Source: Chrysaora quinquecirrha (taxonomy: Eukaryota; Cnidaria; Scyphozoa; Semaeostomeae; Pelagiidae). Taken from it: 64,000 nt of DNA. The stretch covers positions 2,237,660 through 2,301,659 of the forward strand of contig JACTAT010000048.1 in NCBI GenBank assembly GCA_014526335.1, written 5' to 3'. Of the stretch, positions 1 to 12,114 are shown piece after piece. Position numbers and translations under genes: made by a program. How positions within the stretch are numbered: the first letter of the stretch is position 1; the number at the start of each line of letters is the position of its first letter. Below the pieces are notes generated by a model. It was not told the DNA's origin. It was given only the letters and a program-made list of their open reading frames with translations, and did no database searches.

Positions 1-2
1 AA

Positions 3-1511
3 AAGTCCACTGGAATAGATAAAATTCCACCAAAACTCATACTTCTAGCTTCTGATGAACTGACTGCACCCCTTACTGATGCAATAAATAAAAGTATAAA
101 GAAAAGCATTTTCCCAGACAAAGGGAAGGTGGCCACAGTTACTCCTTTAGATAAAGACGAGGCAGTTCGCACATCAGAGAAAAACTTCCGTCCCGTTAGT
201 GTTTTGAATGCATTCTCCAAAATTTACGAAAAAACAATCAAAGACCAGCTAATTCCTCACTTTAACAAACATCTTTCAAATTTCATAGCCGCCTACAGGC
301 AAGCATATAGTACACAACATGTTTTAATAAGGATGGTAGACGAATGGAGAAAAAATCTTGATAATGATCACATGGTTGGAGCTGTTCTTATGGACCTTTA
401 AAAGCATTTGATTGTATCCCTCATGACCTTCTAATTGCAAAATTGTCTGCCTATGGACTTCAAAAAGACGCCCTAGTATACATTTATTCTTACTTAAAAA
501 GATGACAACAATCTGTACGAATAAACAATACCTATAGTACTTCCCAGCTTGTCCTTTCAGGTGTACCGCAGGGATCAGTTCTAGGTCCAATTTTATTCAA
601 TATATACATAAATGATCTCTTCCTTTTTATTAAGAATGCTAATTTGCACAACTTCACCAATGACAACACCCTAACTGCCTTTTCTAATTCGATTCCAAGC
701 CAAATCAACATCTTAGAACAAGAATCAAATGTTGTCATAGATTGGTTGGAAAGAAATGACATGATTGCAAATCCCGACAAATTCCATGCTATACTAATGA
801 CCAAACGCAAAGACGATGCAAAAGGGGAAAAAATCATGACTCATGGAAAACAAATCGAGTCTGAGAATACAGTAAGACTTCTCGGGGTGAAAATTGATCA
901 TAAGCTATCTTTCGATGAGCATATTTCAGACCTGTGTAAAAAAGCTGCGGGTCAACTTAACGCTTTAAAAAGACTAAATTCCTACATAGGATTGAAAGCT
1001 AAAGAGACGTTAGTACAAAGTTTTGTATTCTCAAATTTTAATTACTGCCCTCTAGTCTGGCATTTCTCGTCTGAAAGATCTGTACAAAAAATTGAGAAAA
1101 TCCATGAGCGGGCTCTTAGATTTCTTTATAACGACACTTCCAGTTCATATGAACAGCTACTTTTGAAATCTGGCAAATGCACTATGAGAATAAGCCGTAT
1201 ACGAACACTTTGCATTGAAATTTTTATAACTATCTCAAAAAATAAACCCCCCTTTTATGCAAGATATTTTCAACCTGAGGCACACAATAAGACCCACAAG
1301 AAATCCAAACGAGCTAATTCACCACTGACCTAATCAAGTCACTTTTGGTTCGAAAAGTCTCTTATCCCTAGGCCCACAAATTTGGAATGCTTTGCCCAAA
1401 GATCTAAAACTGATTGAAAATATCCAAATCTTTAAGAGGGTTATCAAACAGTGGGGAGGCCCGGAATGTACTTGTAACGTATGTAAAAATTTAAACAACT
1501 TGAGATCCTAA
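3..1511 (+). pseudogene. Broken LINE (CR1/jockey-type) reverse transcriptase, 3' part
   Basis: Non-LTR retrotransposon reverse transcriptase, entering from the left edge. One frame is open from position 3 to 401 (FRPVSVLN, the usual palm-domain NYRPIS-like block). A one-base loss near 400 breaks MDL(S)KAFD, and the frame continues from 404 with an in-frame TGA at 503, then GVPQGSVLGPILFN. The catalytic FADD box is replaced by FTND (653-664), so the enzyme is dead. The C-terminal block (NYCPLVW, then GPQIWNALP) follows after another frameshift near 1330-1370 and stops about 1511. No endonuclease is in the window. It differs clearly from the LINE copies at 5.2-27.2 kb, so it is a separate family. 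Confidence 0.85.
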
Positions 1512-2092
1512 TAGACGATATCTTTCGTTCAAATAGAAATTTTGTATTAACATTTTCTGGCATTTTAGTGGTAATTTAGATATTCGATTCAGATTAGTTT
1601 CCGTAGAATCTATTGATAATATGATCGAATTAAAAAAGATGACAAACAAAAAAAAATACTGTTTGTTATAAGGCATCATGAAATGAATGAAATGCTTTGC
1701 TGCAGTGCTCTTGTTTATTTGTCACCATGAGAATGTCAGCCTTGCTGTTTCACTGTGATTACGTGTAATGCTTCATGTACTAAACTTAAAATAAGAAATA
1801 AAGTTGAAATAATTTGTGCAATATATAATTCAGAAGTCAAAAAGAAACTGTATAGTAGGGTGAAGCCTGAAGTGAAGGGGGAGTGCATGCACACACTGGC
1901 GAGAGCAATTCAAAACTGGTTCTCCAATCACAAATATCATAGAGGCACATTTTAGAACCATCCTATCGAAAACTAGAAAGGTTTGTAGATGTTTAGCTAT
2001 TTTTTATACATCCTTGAATTCTGGTCTTTTACACTTGTAAAGCTTTTTTGCAAACTTTGCATGGCAAATTAATGAAAGTATTTGAATTTATA
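1512..2092. other. No recognised gene
   Basis: AT-rich spacer. A 66-codon open frame at 1755-1955 (plus) is cysteine- and lysine-containing but I do not recognise it; it could be a further 5' exon of the HMGXB3-like gene that follows, or chance. Confidence 0.4.
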
Positions 2093-4605
2093 GGAACTGC
2101 ATCCCATTTGGGACCAGCAAGATTATTTGAGGAAATGCCTGTATGATGGATTTTATGGTTTCGAAGTTTTTACAAACAGAAATATGGATGATCGAATTTT
2201 TGGGATTTCTGGTATAGTGGGGGAAATTTATTCAGGTGATGGAAATGAAAAATATGCTGTTCTGCCACTGAGGTTTGTAAACAGGCAACTTACACTATTA
2301 TTTCTAAGAGCAATTACTTAAGAACACCAGCCTGGATCTTGCTCAAATTTTGCAATGCACGTATTTTTGTTATAGGAAACTAAAAAACTGGCCCAGTACT
2401 CAAAGTTTCTTAAAATTTTCGGATTTTGATTCTTACGTATCTGAATTGATGAAATTGTGAGTTTATGTGAATGATGTTCCAAATCTAAAAAAGTTTCTTG
2501 GTCAGAGATTTTCCAGTATAGGAGTTTCTAAAATTTTGACCATTCCAGAGTCTTGGTTTCTTATAAAGAGTTTCTTATAAAAAAATATGTGTAAAGTAAG
2601 AACAAGCCAAGACTGGCCTTTTCTTAAGTAACAAGCATATCATCTTTTGATGAAAATTAGTCAGTCCTGCCTTTCGTGGTATGCCAATTGTGGTAATTCT
2701 GTCCTTAAAGTGTTTGTCATGCATGACAAAAATATACGTTTTTCAAAATATACTTGAATATCCTTTAAACTCTGACAGTACTATTCCTTCTAGCTTATGT
2801 TTTCTTCATTTTTTAATTAACTAAACAACTGTAAACAACTGTCACCTCTTAATTTTTCATACTATTTCTAATATGCAAATCTGCAAACTTTGATAGGCTA
2901 ATAATTAATCTATGCATTTTTATAGAAACCTAGTTTTGCTTCCAACATTCACCACAAAATATTACAAAATGTTTATTTATTGACTGTTAATTCCTCTGGG
3001 TGCAGCAATTGTAAAGTCATTAATGTCTTTTACTTAATATTGTTACTAATAACTTGCGGAATTATTTGCTGAATTATGAATATAGCTGTTTTGACATATG
3101 CAGGGTAACAATTTGTGATCTACATTGCTCCATCCCCTAAGTTCAAGAATTGTATTCTAAAATAGAACAAAACCAAAAGTATCTTTATAAGATGAAAGGT
3201 ACTCATTGCCAAACAAATAACATTTTTCAGGATTATATGAGAATGCAGTTGCAAAAATTATATGCATCCATTATAATTGGAAAAACACCATGTCACACTT
3301 TTACGAAAGATAAAGGAAGAACTGGTGGATTTTACCACATTGTCTGTCGACATGGTGTAAGAAAATGCACATTGATAACCCTTGAGGTCATTTAGTTGCT
3401 TTTCTTCTTTATTACAATAATAATTTGATAATGCAGATGTTCACAATGGTCTTGAAAATTTTGTTAAAATGTAAGAATACGTACATTATTAGGTCAAATG
3501 GTTTAAACTCAATTATTTCATGTCTGCAGTGTACTGTTGCTTCAAAAATGATAATCCTAACAGAATCAGTTAGAGATGCAGCCAATTTGTTCCTGTCCCT
3601 GAAATATCCTCCCATATTTTTTATTTGCAACACACCATGCACCCTTGCACAGCACATGAGACTTCGGGACAGAAGTGTGACTGATGAAATCTTTGGTGAC
3701 TTGAATGGCTGTTTTGAGAAACCAAATCTAAGTAAAGAACCAACAAAGGTATGTATTAATGACAAAGTGTTGTCCAATTTGATAATTTTGCTCTTCAATC
3801 ATTAAAGACAGTACTTCATTGGTGATATAAGATGTTTTTCAAGAACTAGAACTCCATAAGAATTGTATATTTTTTGGCTGACAATGAGCCAAAAATTAAT
3901 CATAAGAATGTAATTGCTGTGCTTAGCTCCTAGTTTGAATAATGTTGAGATGTTGTTGTTTTTTTTAAAGATATTTTGCATTTTTGTATTCCTGATGCCA
4001 TTTATTTCTCAATTTCATAAGACGAAAACTGTAGCTTAGAATTTACTTATAAGAAGCACAATTGCCACCATCAAGACCAATTCCTCATAATGGTATTATC
4101 AAAATTCTTGATATGTTATTATAAACTTAGTAATCAATGTCAATGTTCTTAGTAGTTTTCTTTTGTCATTTTCAAGGGTGTAAGTGTCCCAGCACTTATA
4201 ACACCAGAATATATGATGCTCCGCCATGCAGAGTAGATTCACTAGTCCATCCTGTTTCGAAGTCTGCACAGTGATATATAATAGGTGATCGATTTAACAA
4301 TATGAAAAGTGCACACAAGTCACCACTCTGCAGATTCCATAATGTTAATTTACGTGAGCAAGCCGCCTACGTGAAGACCAGCTACCAGGAATCCAGAAAT
4401 AAAGCCAAGAAAGATCGGAGAATTCAAAGTGCATGCTTATAGGACTTTCCTGTCCATTATTTGTACAGGATTATTTGTACAATTGATGGATTTCTATCAA
4501 ACTGAGCGAATTGTTGAGGATCAAAAACGCTGCCTGCTAAAGAACTCTCACGATCAGAGGGAAGATTTTCACAGCTTTGTTATAAAAAAGTCAGTAAAAA
4601 AGTAA
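2093..4605 (+). pseudogene. HMGXB3-like multi-exon gene remnant, copy 1 (fullest)
   Basis: Exon-like blocks read in order: 2093-2270 (YLRKCLYDGFYGFEVFT, GEIYSGDGNEK), 3104-3356 (ends FYHIVCRHG before a GTAAGA donor), 3530-3748 (219 bp, after tgtctgcag: SVRDAANLFLSLKYPP, ending at a caaag/GTATGT donor) and about 4177-4605 (HKSPLCRFHNVNL, then a lysine-rich end and TAA). These blocks recall the uncharacterised HMGXB3-like, CxC-type proteins that are multi-copy in cnidarians; the assignment is from memory of the family, not a search. Decay: TAA at 3138 inside exon 2, apparent loss of expected CGxCG cysteines in exon 1 (FGISG), and stops in the last exon. Only this copy has the two 5' features (first exon and undeleted FYHIVCRHG). 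Confidence 0.5.
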
Positions 4606-5210
4606 TTAAGTAAAAAATTTATGAAAGCTGTAAGAACTTGCATGAAGTATATTTGTGTCTTACTGGATCATTGTCCCTAGTTAAGTAAATTAATAAGGTT
4701 ACGTTAGATAACAAAACAATATAATGAATATTGTCGAAATTAACCTGACTTTCAATTTTATCAAACCATGATAAAAAATAAACAACGTAGTGATAATAAG
4801 TTTGCTATAACTGTCTTTTGATTGGTTGATATTGTGTCAATTCTAACACCTTAGGTTTAAACGTTACATAATAGAATTGAATGTAAACTTCCTCCAAGAT
4901 GATGAATGTAAGGAAATGTTTTCTATAACCATCCCTTATATTGGTAGAATTTGTGCAAATTCTAACAGCTTGGGTTTATGTTGATCAAACCCTCTATTCC
5001 ATCATTCAATCCTGTGTACCTCTTGCATGTATCGGCTGATCAAACAAGTCAAACAGTAAGTAGTGACTTAATCGGTCTTCTACTTCTACTTCTACGTGTT
5101 TAATCAACTACTTCAATAATGAAGGCTCTGTTGATGTATAAAAAAAACAATTATGTGGAAATAAAAGAAGATTAAATTGCTAAAGAGGAAGAAAAGATAT
5201 TGATAAATAG
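4606..5210. other. Non-coding part of unit 1
   Basis: AT-rich 3' flank of the HMGXB3-like remnant, repeated in units 2 and 4 and partly deleted in unit 3. It includes a short tctactTCTACT run near 5080. No gene seen. Confidence 0.6.
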
Positions 5211-6840
5211 GTTTGGCAATTGAGCAGCAATAATGACACAATTGCAATTCGTGACTTAAACCTATGGGTTATGCAATTGTAATAGGTTATTCTCATGGTT
5301 CATTGCAACACATTGGCTCACAGTGGAAACTGCTCTGCAACCCTCCCTATTTATCAATTCATGCCATTTTTTTTACATATACAATTTTTTTTATTTAGTT
5401 AAACAATAGCATTTTTAAAAGAGTCAATTGTTTTGGAGTCTATCACTGACTGTGGCAACCTGTTCCAGTCATTTATTGTATGGGGAAAGAAAGAAAAGTT
5501 ATAATAATCTGGTCCAGTTTTTGGGATTTCATATGAATGGTTATGGCTATGTCTGAAATTCTTGAAGATTGCTTGACATATTTATCTTTGTCAACTGCTA
5601 CCAGGCCATGTTGGATTTTATAAAACATAGCAAGTCTCTGTTTTGTTCTCCTTTCCTCCAGGGTTTCCCATTTCAATTCTGAAATCATATCAGTTACACT
5701 TGCGAATCTATCATGTCTATTTAGGACGTAACGAGCTGCTCTTCTTTGTACCATTTCAAGGGTGTGGATATTCTTTTTTGTGTATGGATCCCAGACTGTT
5801 GTAGCATATTCCACAACTGGTCCTACAATTGCTTTGTAGGCTTTTGATTTCAACTCAGGCGAGTTTATGCGAAAATTCCTTTTGAGAAAGTTAAGGGATC
5901 TTGTGCCTTTACAAACTGTGTGGCTGGTATGTTGATTCCAGCTTAGATCCTTGGACAGTGTTACTTATAGGTATTTGGCAGAGCTAACATGGCTAGACTG
6001 TGCCCATAGAGGGTGTAGTCGTATATGATTGGTTTCCTGCTTCTTGATATGGTGAGGATTTGACATTTCTCTGGATGGAATTCCATTTGCAACTTCTCTT
6101 CCCATTGTGCCATCTTTTCAAGATCATTTTGAAGGCATATTGAATCTGTTTCCGAATTAATTGCTAGGTACGCTATTGTGTCATCTGCAAAGAGTCTCCC
6201 TGTCGAATTAAGTGTCTCAGGCAGGTCATTTATATAAAACGGGAATAAACATGGACCAAGCACGGAGCCTTGAGGGACCCCAGATATGACATCTGCCTCG
6301 TATGAGCATTCCCCATCCGACAACACTGTTTGTTTTCTGCTCGTAAGAAAACTGTTAATCCATGCATTAGTTTTACCTCTGATTCCATAATATTTCAACT
6401 TTTCTAGCAGCCTCAAGTGTCCCACCTTGTCAAATGCTTTGGAAAAATCCATTACTAGCACATCTGTTTGCTGTCTTCCTTTTAGATTTCTTAACACATC
6501 TTCTTGAAATTCTAAGAGCAGGGTTTCACATGAACGTTTGTCCCTGAATTCATGTTGCAGATTGTAAAGAATGGAATGCGAGGAAGCATGAGCCATTATG
6601 TTGCTAACAATAACATGCTCCATGATCTTGCAAACAATACATGTAAGAGAGATAGTGCGATAATTACTGGCCAATGACTTTTTCCCTTTCTTGTACACTG
6701 GAACAATGTTAGCCTTCTTCCAATCCCGTGGCACTGTCCCTGTATCATATGACTTGCTGTATATAAGTGTTAATATTGGGGCAATACTTTTTGCAAGTTG
6801 TTTTAAGACCTTGGGGCTGATTTTATCTGGCCCGGGAGCT
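5211..6840 (-). pseudogene. 5'-truncated LINE reverse transcriptase, copy L1
   Basis: Minus-strand LINE. RT core is open from 6734 to 5961: DWKKANIVPVY, NYRTISLTC, MDFSKAFDKVGH, SGVPQGSVLGP and an intact FADDTI. The C-terminal part (VEYATTVWDPYTKK, RRAARYVLNR) is at 5853-5473. The two are separated by a stop after AKYL (TAA here, TGA in the other copies), and the tail is frameshifted near 5570. The 3' UTR runs to about 5211. The 5' end is cut by the tandem-duplication junction at 6840, so endonuclease and 5' part are missing. Family: APE-type, CR1/L2-like, judged from the full-length relative in unit 4. Confidence 0.9.
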
Positions 6841-6970
6841 TATTTATTGACTATCAATTCCTCTGGGTGCAGCATTTATAAAGTCATTAATGTATTTTAC
6901 TTAATATTGTTACTAGTAACTTGCGGAATTATTTGCTGAATTATGAATATAGCTGTTTTGACATATGTAG

Positions 6971-8455
6971 GGTAACATTTTGTGATCTACATTGCTCCAT
7001 CCCCTAAGTTCAAGAATTGTATTCTAAAATAGAACAAAACCAAAAGTATCTTTACAAGATGAAGGGTACTCATTGCCAAACAAATAACATTTGTCAGGAT
7101 TATATGAGAATGCAGTTGCAACAATTATATGCATCCATTATAATTGGAAATTCACCATGTCACACTTTTACGAAAGCTAAAGGACTGGTCGACATGGTGT
7201 AAGTATATGCACATTGATAACCCTTGAGGTCATTTAGTTGCTTTTGTTCTTTATTACAATAATAATTTGATAATGCAGATGTTCACAATGGTCTTGATAA
7301 TTTTGTTAAAATGTAAGAATACGTACATTATTAGGTCAAATGGTTTAAACTCAATCATTTTATGTCTGCAGTGTACTGTTGCTTCAAAAATGATAATCCT
7401 AACAGAATCAGTTAGAGATGCAGCCGATTTGTTCCTGTCCCTGAAATATCCTCCCATATTTTTTATTTGCGACACACCATGCACCCTTGCACAGCACATG
7501 AGACTTCGGGACAGAAGTGTGACTGATGAAATCTTTGGTGACTTGAATGGCTGTTTTGAGAAACCAAATCTAAGTAAAGAACCAACAAAGGTATGTATTA
7601 ATGACAAAGTGTTGTCCAATTTGATAATTCTTGCTCTTCAATCCTTAAAGACAGTACTTCTTTGGTGATATAAGATGTTTTTCAAGAACTAGAACTCCTT
7701 TTTATCTTTGAGGTCATAAGAATTGTATATTTTTTGGCTGACAATGAGCCAAAAATTAATCATAAGAATGTAATTGCTGTGCTTAGCTCCTAGTTTGAAT
7801 AATGTTGAGATGTTGTTGTTTTTTTTAAAGATATTTTGCATTTTTGTATTCCTGATGCCATTTATTTCTCAATTTCATAAGGCGAAAACTGTAGCTTAGA
7901 ATTTACTTATAAGAAGCACAATTGCCACCATCAAGACCCATTCCTCATAATGGTATTATCAAAATTCTTGATATGTTATTATAAACTTAGTAATCAATGT
8001 CAATGTTCTTAGTAGTTTACTTTTGTCATTTTCAAGGGTGTAAGTGTCCCAGCACTTATAACACCAGAATATATGATGCTCCGCCATGCAGAGTAGATTC
8101 ACTAGTCCATCCTGTTTCGAAGTCTGCACAGTGATATATAATGGGTGATCGATTTCACAATATGAAAAGTGCACACAAGTCACCACTCTGCAGATTCCAT
8201 AATGTTAATTTACGTGAGCAAGCCGCCTCCGTGAAGACCAGCTACCAGGAATCCAGAAATAAAGCCAAGAAAGATCGGAGAATTCAAAGTGCATGCGTTC
8301 AGGACTTTCCGGTCCATTATTTGTACAACGAATTGATGGATTTCTATCAAAATGAGCGAATTGTTGAGGATCAAAAACACTTCCTGCTAAAGAACTCTCA
8401 CGATCAGAGGGAAGATTTTCACAGATTTGTTATAAAAAAGTTAGTAAAAAAGTAA
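6971..8455 (+). pseudogene. HMGXB3-like remnant, copy 2
   Basis: Exons at 6971-7198 (GTAAG donor), 7372-7590 (219 bp, same caaag/GTATGT donor) and about 8037-8455. The first block has a 25-bp deletion against copy 1, which turns KDKGRTGGFYHIVCRHG into KAKGLVDMV and destroys the frame. The last exon is cleaner than in copy 1 and is open for 104 codons (GDRFHNMKS, SPLCRFHNVNL, DFPVHYLYNELMDFY) with a TGA just before. Shared TAA after DLHCSIP. Not expected to make a working protein. Confidence 0.55.
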
Positions 8456-9064
8456 TTAAGTAAAAAATTTATGAAAGCTGTAAGAACTTGCAAGAAGTAT
8501 ATTTGTGTCTTATTGGATCATTGTCCCTAGTTAAGTAAATTAATAAGGTTACGTTAGATAACAAAACAATATAATGAATATTGTCGAAATTAACCTGACT
8601 TTCAATTTTATCAAACCATGATTAAAAATAAACAACGTAGTGATAATAAGTTTGCTATAACTGTCTTTTGATTGGTTGATATTGTGTCAATTCTAACACC
8701 TTAGGTTTAAATGTTACATAATAGAATTGAATTTAAACTTCCTCCAAGATGATGAATGTAAGGAAATGTTTTCTATAACCATCCCTTATATTGGTAGAAT
8801 TTGTGCAAATTCTAACAGCTTGGGTTTATGTTGATCAAACCCTCTATTCCGTCATTCCATCCTGTGTACCTCTTGCATGTATCGGCTGATCAAACAAGTC
8901 AAACAGTAAGTAGTGACTTAATCGGTCTTCTACTTCTACTTCTACGTGTTTAATCAACTACTTCAATAATGAAGGCTCTGTTGATGTATAAAAAAAACAA
9001 TTATGTGAAAATAAAAGAAGATTAAATTGCTAAAGAGGAAGAAAAGATATTGATAAAAAGGTTT
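8456..9064. other. Non-coding part of unit 2
   Basis: Same AT-rich spacer as at 4606-5210; about 310 bp of it (near 8624-8930) is absent from unit 3. No gene seen. TTT at 9062-9064 is the left target-site copy of the foldback element. Confidence 0.6.
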
Positions 9065-9184
9065 TAGTGCAATGGCTTAACTGTGAAATCGTTGGCAATT
9101 GTGCATTTTATGAAGCAAGCATGAAAATTGGCATACCTACCCAGTTTGATACGCTGAAGATGATGGGATACAGACCCCAATCGA

Positions 9185-10210
9185 AAAATGCCCCCAGATG
9201 CTATTTTTAGACTGGGGTACTCGGTGCCATACCTCTACAAGGGTTTTTACCATAACAATGCTGGGAATAACGATACTGACATGAAACTTGGCAAAAACGC
9301 ACAGTTTGATACACTGAAAAAGATAGGATGCAGACCCCTCCGGAAAAGTGCCCCCTTATTCTATTTTTAGACTGGGGTACTCGGTACCATACCTCTACAA
9401 GCGTTTCTATTGTAACTATGTTGGGAATTAAGATATTGCAATGAAACTTGGCAAGTATACACAGTTTGATAAGCTGAAAAAGATAGTATGCAGACCCCTC
9501 CGGAAAAATGCCCCCTTATTCTATATTTAGACTGGGGTACTCGGTACCATACCTCTACAAGCGTTTCTATTGTAACTATGTTGGGAATTCAGATATTGCA
9601 ATAAAACTTGGCAATCATACACAGTTTGATAAGCTGAAAACGATAGGATGCAGACCTCTCCGGAAAAATGCCCCTTTATTCTATTTTTAGACTGGGGTAC
9701 TCGGTACCATACCTCTACAAGCGTGTCAATTGTAACTATGTTGGGAATTAAGATATTGCAATGAAACTTGGCAATCATACACAGTTTGGTAAGCTGAAAA
9801 AGATAGTATGCAGACCCCTCCGGAAAAGTGCCCTCTTATTCTATTTTTAGACTGGGGTACTTGGTACCATACCTCTACAAGTGTTTCTATGGTAACTATG
9901 TTGGGAATTACGATATTGCAATGAAACTTGGCAAGAATGCACAGTTTGATAAGCTGAAAAATATAGGATGCAGAACCCTCCGGAAAATGCCCCCTTATTC
10001 TATTTTTAGACTGGGGTACTCGGTACCATACCTCTACAAGTGTTTCTATGGTAACTATGTTGGAAATTACGATATTGCAATGAAACTTGGCAAGAATGCA
10101 CAGTTTGATACGCTAATAAAGATAGGATGCAGACTCCCTTTGAAAAAGTGTCCCCAGTTCTATTTTGAGACTAGGAGACTCGGTTCCATACCACTCTCAA
10201 AGCGTTTCAA
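9185..10210 (+). repeat. Left arm: 160-bp tandem repeats
   Basis: The anchor actggggtac recurs at 9211, 9371, 9531, 9691, 9851 and 10010, giving a period of 159-160 bp; a seventh copy near 10170 is degenerate. Open frames in this stretch (60-135 codons, PYLYKxFY...) are a by-product of a period near a multiple of three and are not genes. Confidence 0.95.
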
Positions 10211-10343
10211 TTATAACTTTGATATACTACGTTAAGATATTACAGTAGGAACATTCCTCGTATCTATATGCTTCAATGCTGCGTCAGACTGGCGTACCTA
10301 CTTTCAAGCATCTCTATTTCAATAACTATTAAATAGATGTTTC

Positions 10344-11157
10344 CAGAGGCGGACTGGCAGGGATGCTAGGTTGCGATCGCAACCCGGGCCCTCTTGCTAC
10401 CGGGCCCTTAACTGATAAATTACAACAAATTAACTTTTCATGGTTTTGATGTGAATAGATTCCAAACGCTGAGATGAAAGGAGGATCTAGCCCTGCCAAT
10501 TATTCGAAGACAATCCTCGTTGTAATTTTCCGCACACTCTGGGTGATCTAATAAATGTTGTCCTATGGCAGAATCATGTTTCAGGGTGGGTTGTTGCCTA
10601 GAGTTGAAAGAAATTTTTATGTATTGTAGGTTTTTTACGTGGCAGTAGCAACGAGTCTCAATAACAGGCAATAAATAGATTCTAGAAATCATGGGAGATA
10701 AGGTTGATCCTTTTGGATTGCCAGAAATTCATTTAAGTGCGACGAAAATTGTAGTCTAGCGGTCTCAAAATGCTCAAAATGGTCATTCTAGAGCGTTTCT
10801 AAGTTATGATTTTCCTAATTTTCTGGCGGAACACGCCCCTGGACCCCTAAATGGAGTTGCTACTTCGGCGCACATTGCTACATACGTGTCCGATTTTCAT
10901 TTGTGCCCCTCCACTGGTGCTAGCGACCCTACAGTTAATAAAAGCCCCAATCTATTCTGGTACTGTATTGCAAAAAAGTTGTGTTACATTGAAAGTAATG
11001 ATTATGCTAACTTAGAAGGTCGAGTCAGCTGGCTACGATATCTCGGTTTGGGATGGGTGCCAGCAGCAGTCAACGTATATGATAAATAAGCTACTATAGA
11101 TACGGGCCCTTTTACTGGAAGTAGCAACCCTGGATATTCGTTGCCAGTCCACCTCTG
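10344..11157. mobile_element. Non-autonomous hAT-like element, nested
   Basis: Terminal inverted repeats CAGAGGCGGACTGGCA (left) and CAGAGGTGGACTGGCA (right, read on minus), then a second shared block ending GGTTGC. A perfect 8-bp target duplication GATGTTTC lies at 10336-10343 and 11158-11165. TIR beginning CAGAGG plus an 8-bp TSD is the hAT signature. At 814 bp it has no transposase. It contains a fragment resembling a retroelement C-terminus (10438-10692). Confidence 0.9.
10438..10692 (-). pseudogene. Retroelement C-terminal fragment inside the hAT-like element
   Basis: An 84-codon minus frame with IGQHLLDHPEC and RIIGRARSSFHLSV. This resembles the C-terminal (GIY-YIG-adjacent) segments I associate with cnidarian Penelope-like or LINE ORFs; assignment from memory. 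It is truncated at both sides and non-functional. Its position within the hAT termini suggests capture of host or TE sequence by the non-autonomous element. Confidence 0.4.
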
Positions 11158-11181
11158 GATGTTTCCACAAGTGGATACCAC

Positions 11182-11252
11182 AATAAGTGGGATCCGAACC
11201 TGGGCTGCATGACCAGAGAGCCAACGATGTTTCCGCTGAGCTATAGAGCTCA
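11182..11252 (-). ncRNA. tRNA-like Pol III head, probable SINE remnant
   Basis: On the minus strand an A-box-like TAGCTCAGCGG (11243-11233) and a B-box GGTTCGGATCC (11200-11190) are 32 bp apart, as in a tRNA body. The 3' part does not pair with the acceptor side, so this is not a functional tRNA; a tRNA-derived SINE head or tRNA pseudogene is the best reading. The hAT-like element inserted right beside it. Confidence 0.5.
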
Positions 11253-12110
11253 ATGAAATCCCCGAGTAACTCTCCAAGTCATACAGCCAAAGGCTCTCCT
11301 CCCGTCTGACGTTTTTTGTTTCCGCTATTTCGAGCCCTCTTTAGCACCATATCAATAACTATTGATTATTTACAAACTTATCATAAACTTAAAATATGTT
11401 TGTATGAAATGTTAATAATAAATTAAATAAGAAATAGTGGTCTAGTACAAACCCCTCGTTAAACGCGGCGTAACGCACTTTCAAGTATACAGTAAGTTGT
11501 AAAGAGCATCTGGGGCTAAGGCTCGTGTGCTCCGTTCATCTAAGGGCACACCCATGTTCTCGCATTCAAGAATATATAAGAGCCAATGTATATGATAGAG
11601 CGCCTGTATGCTGAAAGTTTATAAATTTGCACAGTATAGAGAGGCAATTTGTACACATATACATGGCGAACACAATGATACATATAACCATAATTCAAGG
11701 ATATACAAATCATATATTTATACTGTATGTACAATCAGCTAAACCTGATAACCACTTGAGTATATGACCTCTGTGCAAATTTAAAAAACTTTCAGCATAC
11801 ATGACCTCTCTAGTATACACCGACTCTCATATACGACCAATCTCCTCAGACCGTGTTCTTTGACGCGAGAACACGGGTGCCGGAGCATAGAAGTTATCCC
11901 TCCTAAATTCTCTTTAAGGGAGATTAGATGCTGAGTACGGTGTGAAGGGGGCTGGTATTGTTAAATATATATTCATTATGATATACAACATTGCATCAGT
12001 TTTTATACACCATACTGTATAGATGAAATGCGATGCAAGGCGTTTAGTGGCTTGTACTAGGCCATTATTTCTCTGTTGATTATAAATTATTATTTCATTA
12101 AAAAAATCCA
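11253..12110. other. Middle of foldback element, no gene
   Basis: AT-rich, includes the palindrome above. No open frame resembles a transposase. Confidence 0.6.
11527..11890. repeat. Imperfect long palindrome
   Basis: The left arm (tgctccg... cccatgttctcgc ... tatgctgaaagttt ... aaatttgcacag, 11527-11636) is repeated inverted on the right (ctgtgcaaattt ... aaactttcagcata ... gcgagaacacgggtg ... cggagca, about 11772-11890). The arms are imperfect and the spacer is about 130 bp. It is probably a small hairpin element inside the foldback middle. Confidence 0.7.
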
Positions 12111-12114
12111 AAGT

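Larger units (their letters stand above)
2974..6840. repeat. Tandem unit 1 (3.87 kb)
   Basis: First of four direct copies. It begins at tatttattgac; upstream is unique sequence (attacaaaatgtt). It contains the HMGXB3-like exons (plus) and a truncated LINE (minus) and ends at cccgggagct, where the next unit starts abruptly with the same tatttattgac. The LINE is therefore cut at the same internal base in units 1-3. Confidence 0.9.

Noticed and set aside
3412..3798. Minus-strand ORFs opposite the 219-bp HMGXB3-like exon (also at 7254-7619, 15251-15616, 18802-19167)
   Set aside because: Shadow of the conserved plus-strand exon, whose splice sites are canonical and whose motif order fits the rest of the gene.
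6691..6939. 82-aa plus-strand ORFs at the LINE/unit junctions (also 14688-14936, 18239-18487)
   Set aside because: They read across the duplication junction antisense to the LINE RT; created by the rearrangement, not a gene.
9188..10235. Repeated short ORFs (PYLYKxFY...) in the foldback arms as a repeat protein
   Set aside because: They follow the 160-bp tandem repeat, lack splice or promoter context, and equivalent frames appear on the opposite strand of the inverted arm.
11182..11252. Functional tRNA gene
   Set aside because: A and B boxes are present but the acceptor and T stems do not pair; better explained as a SINE head or pseudogene.
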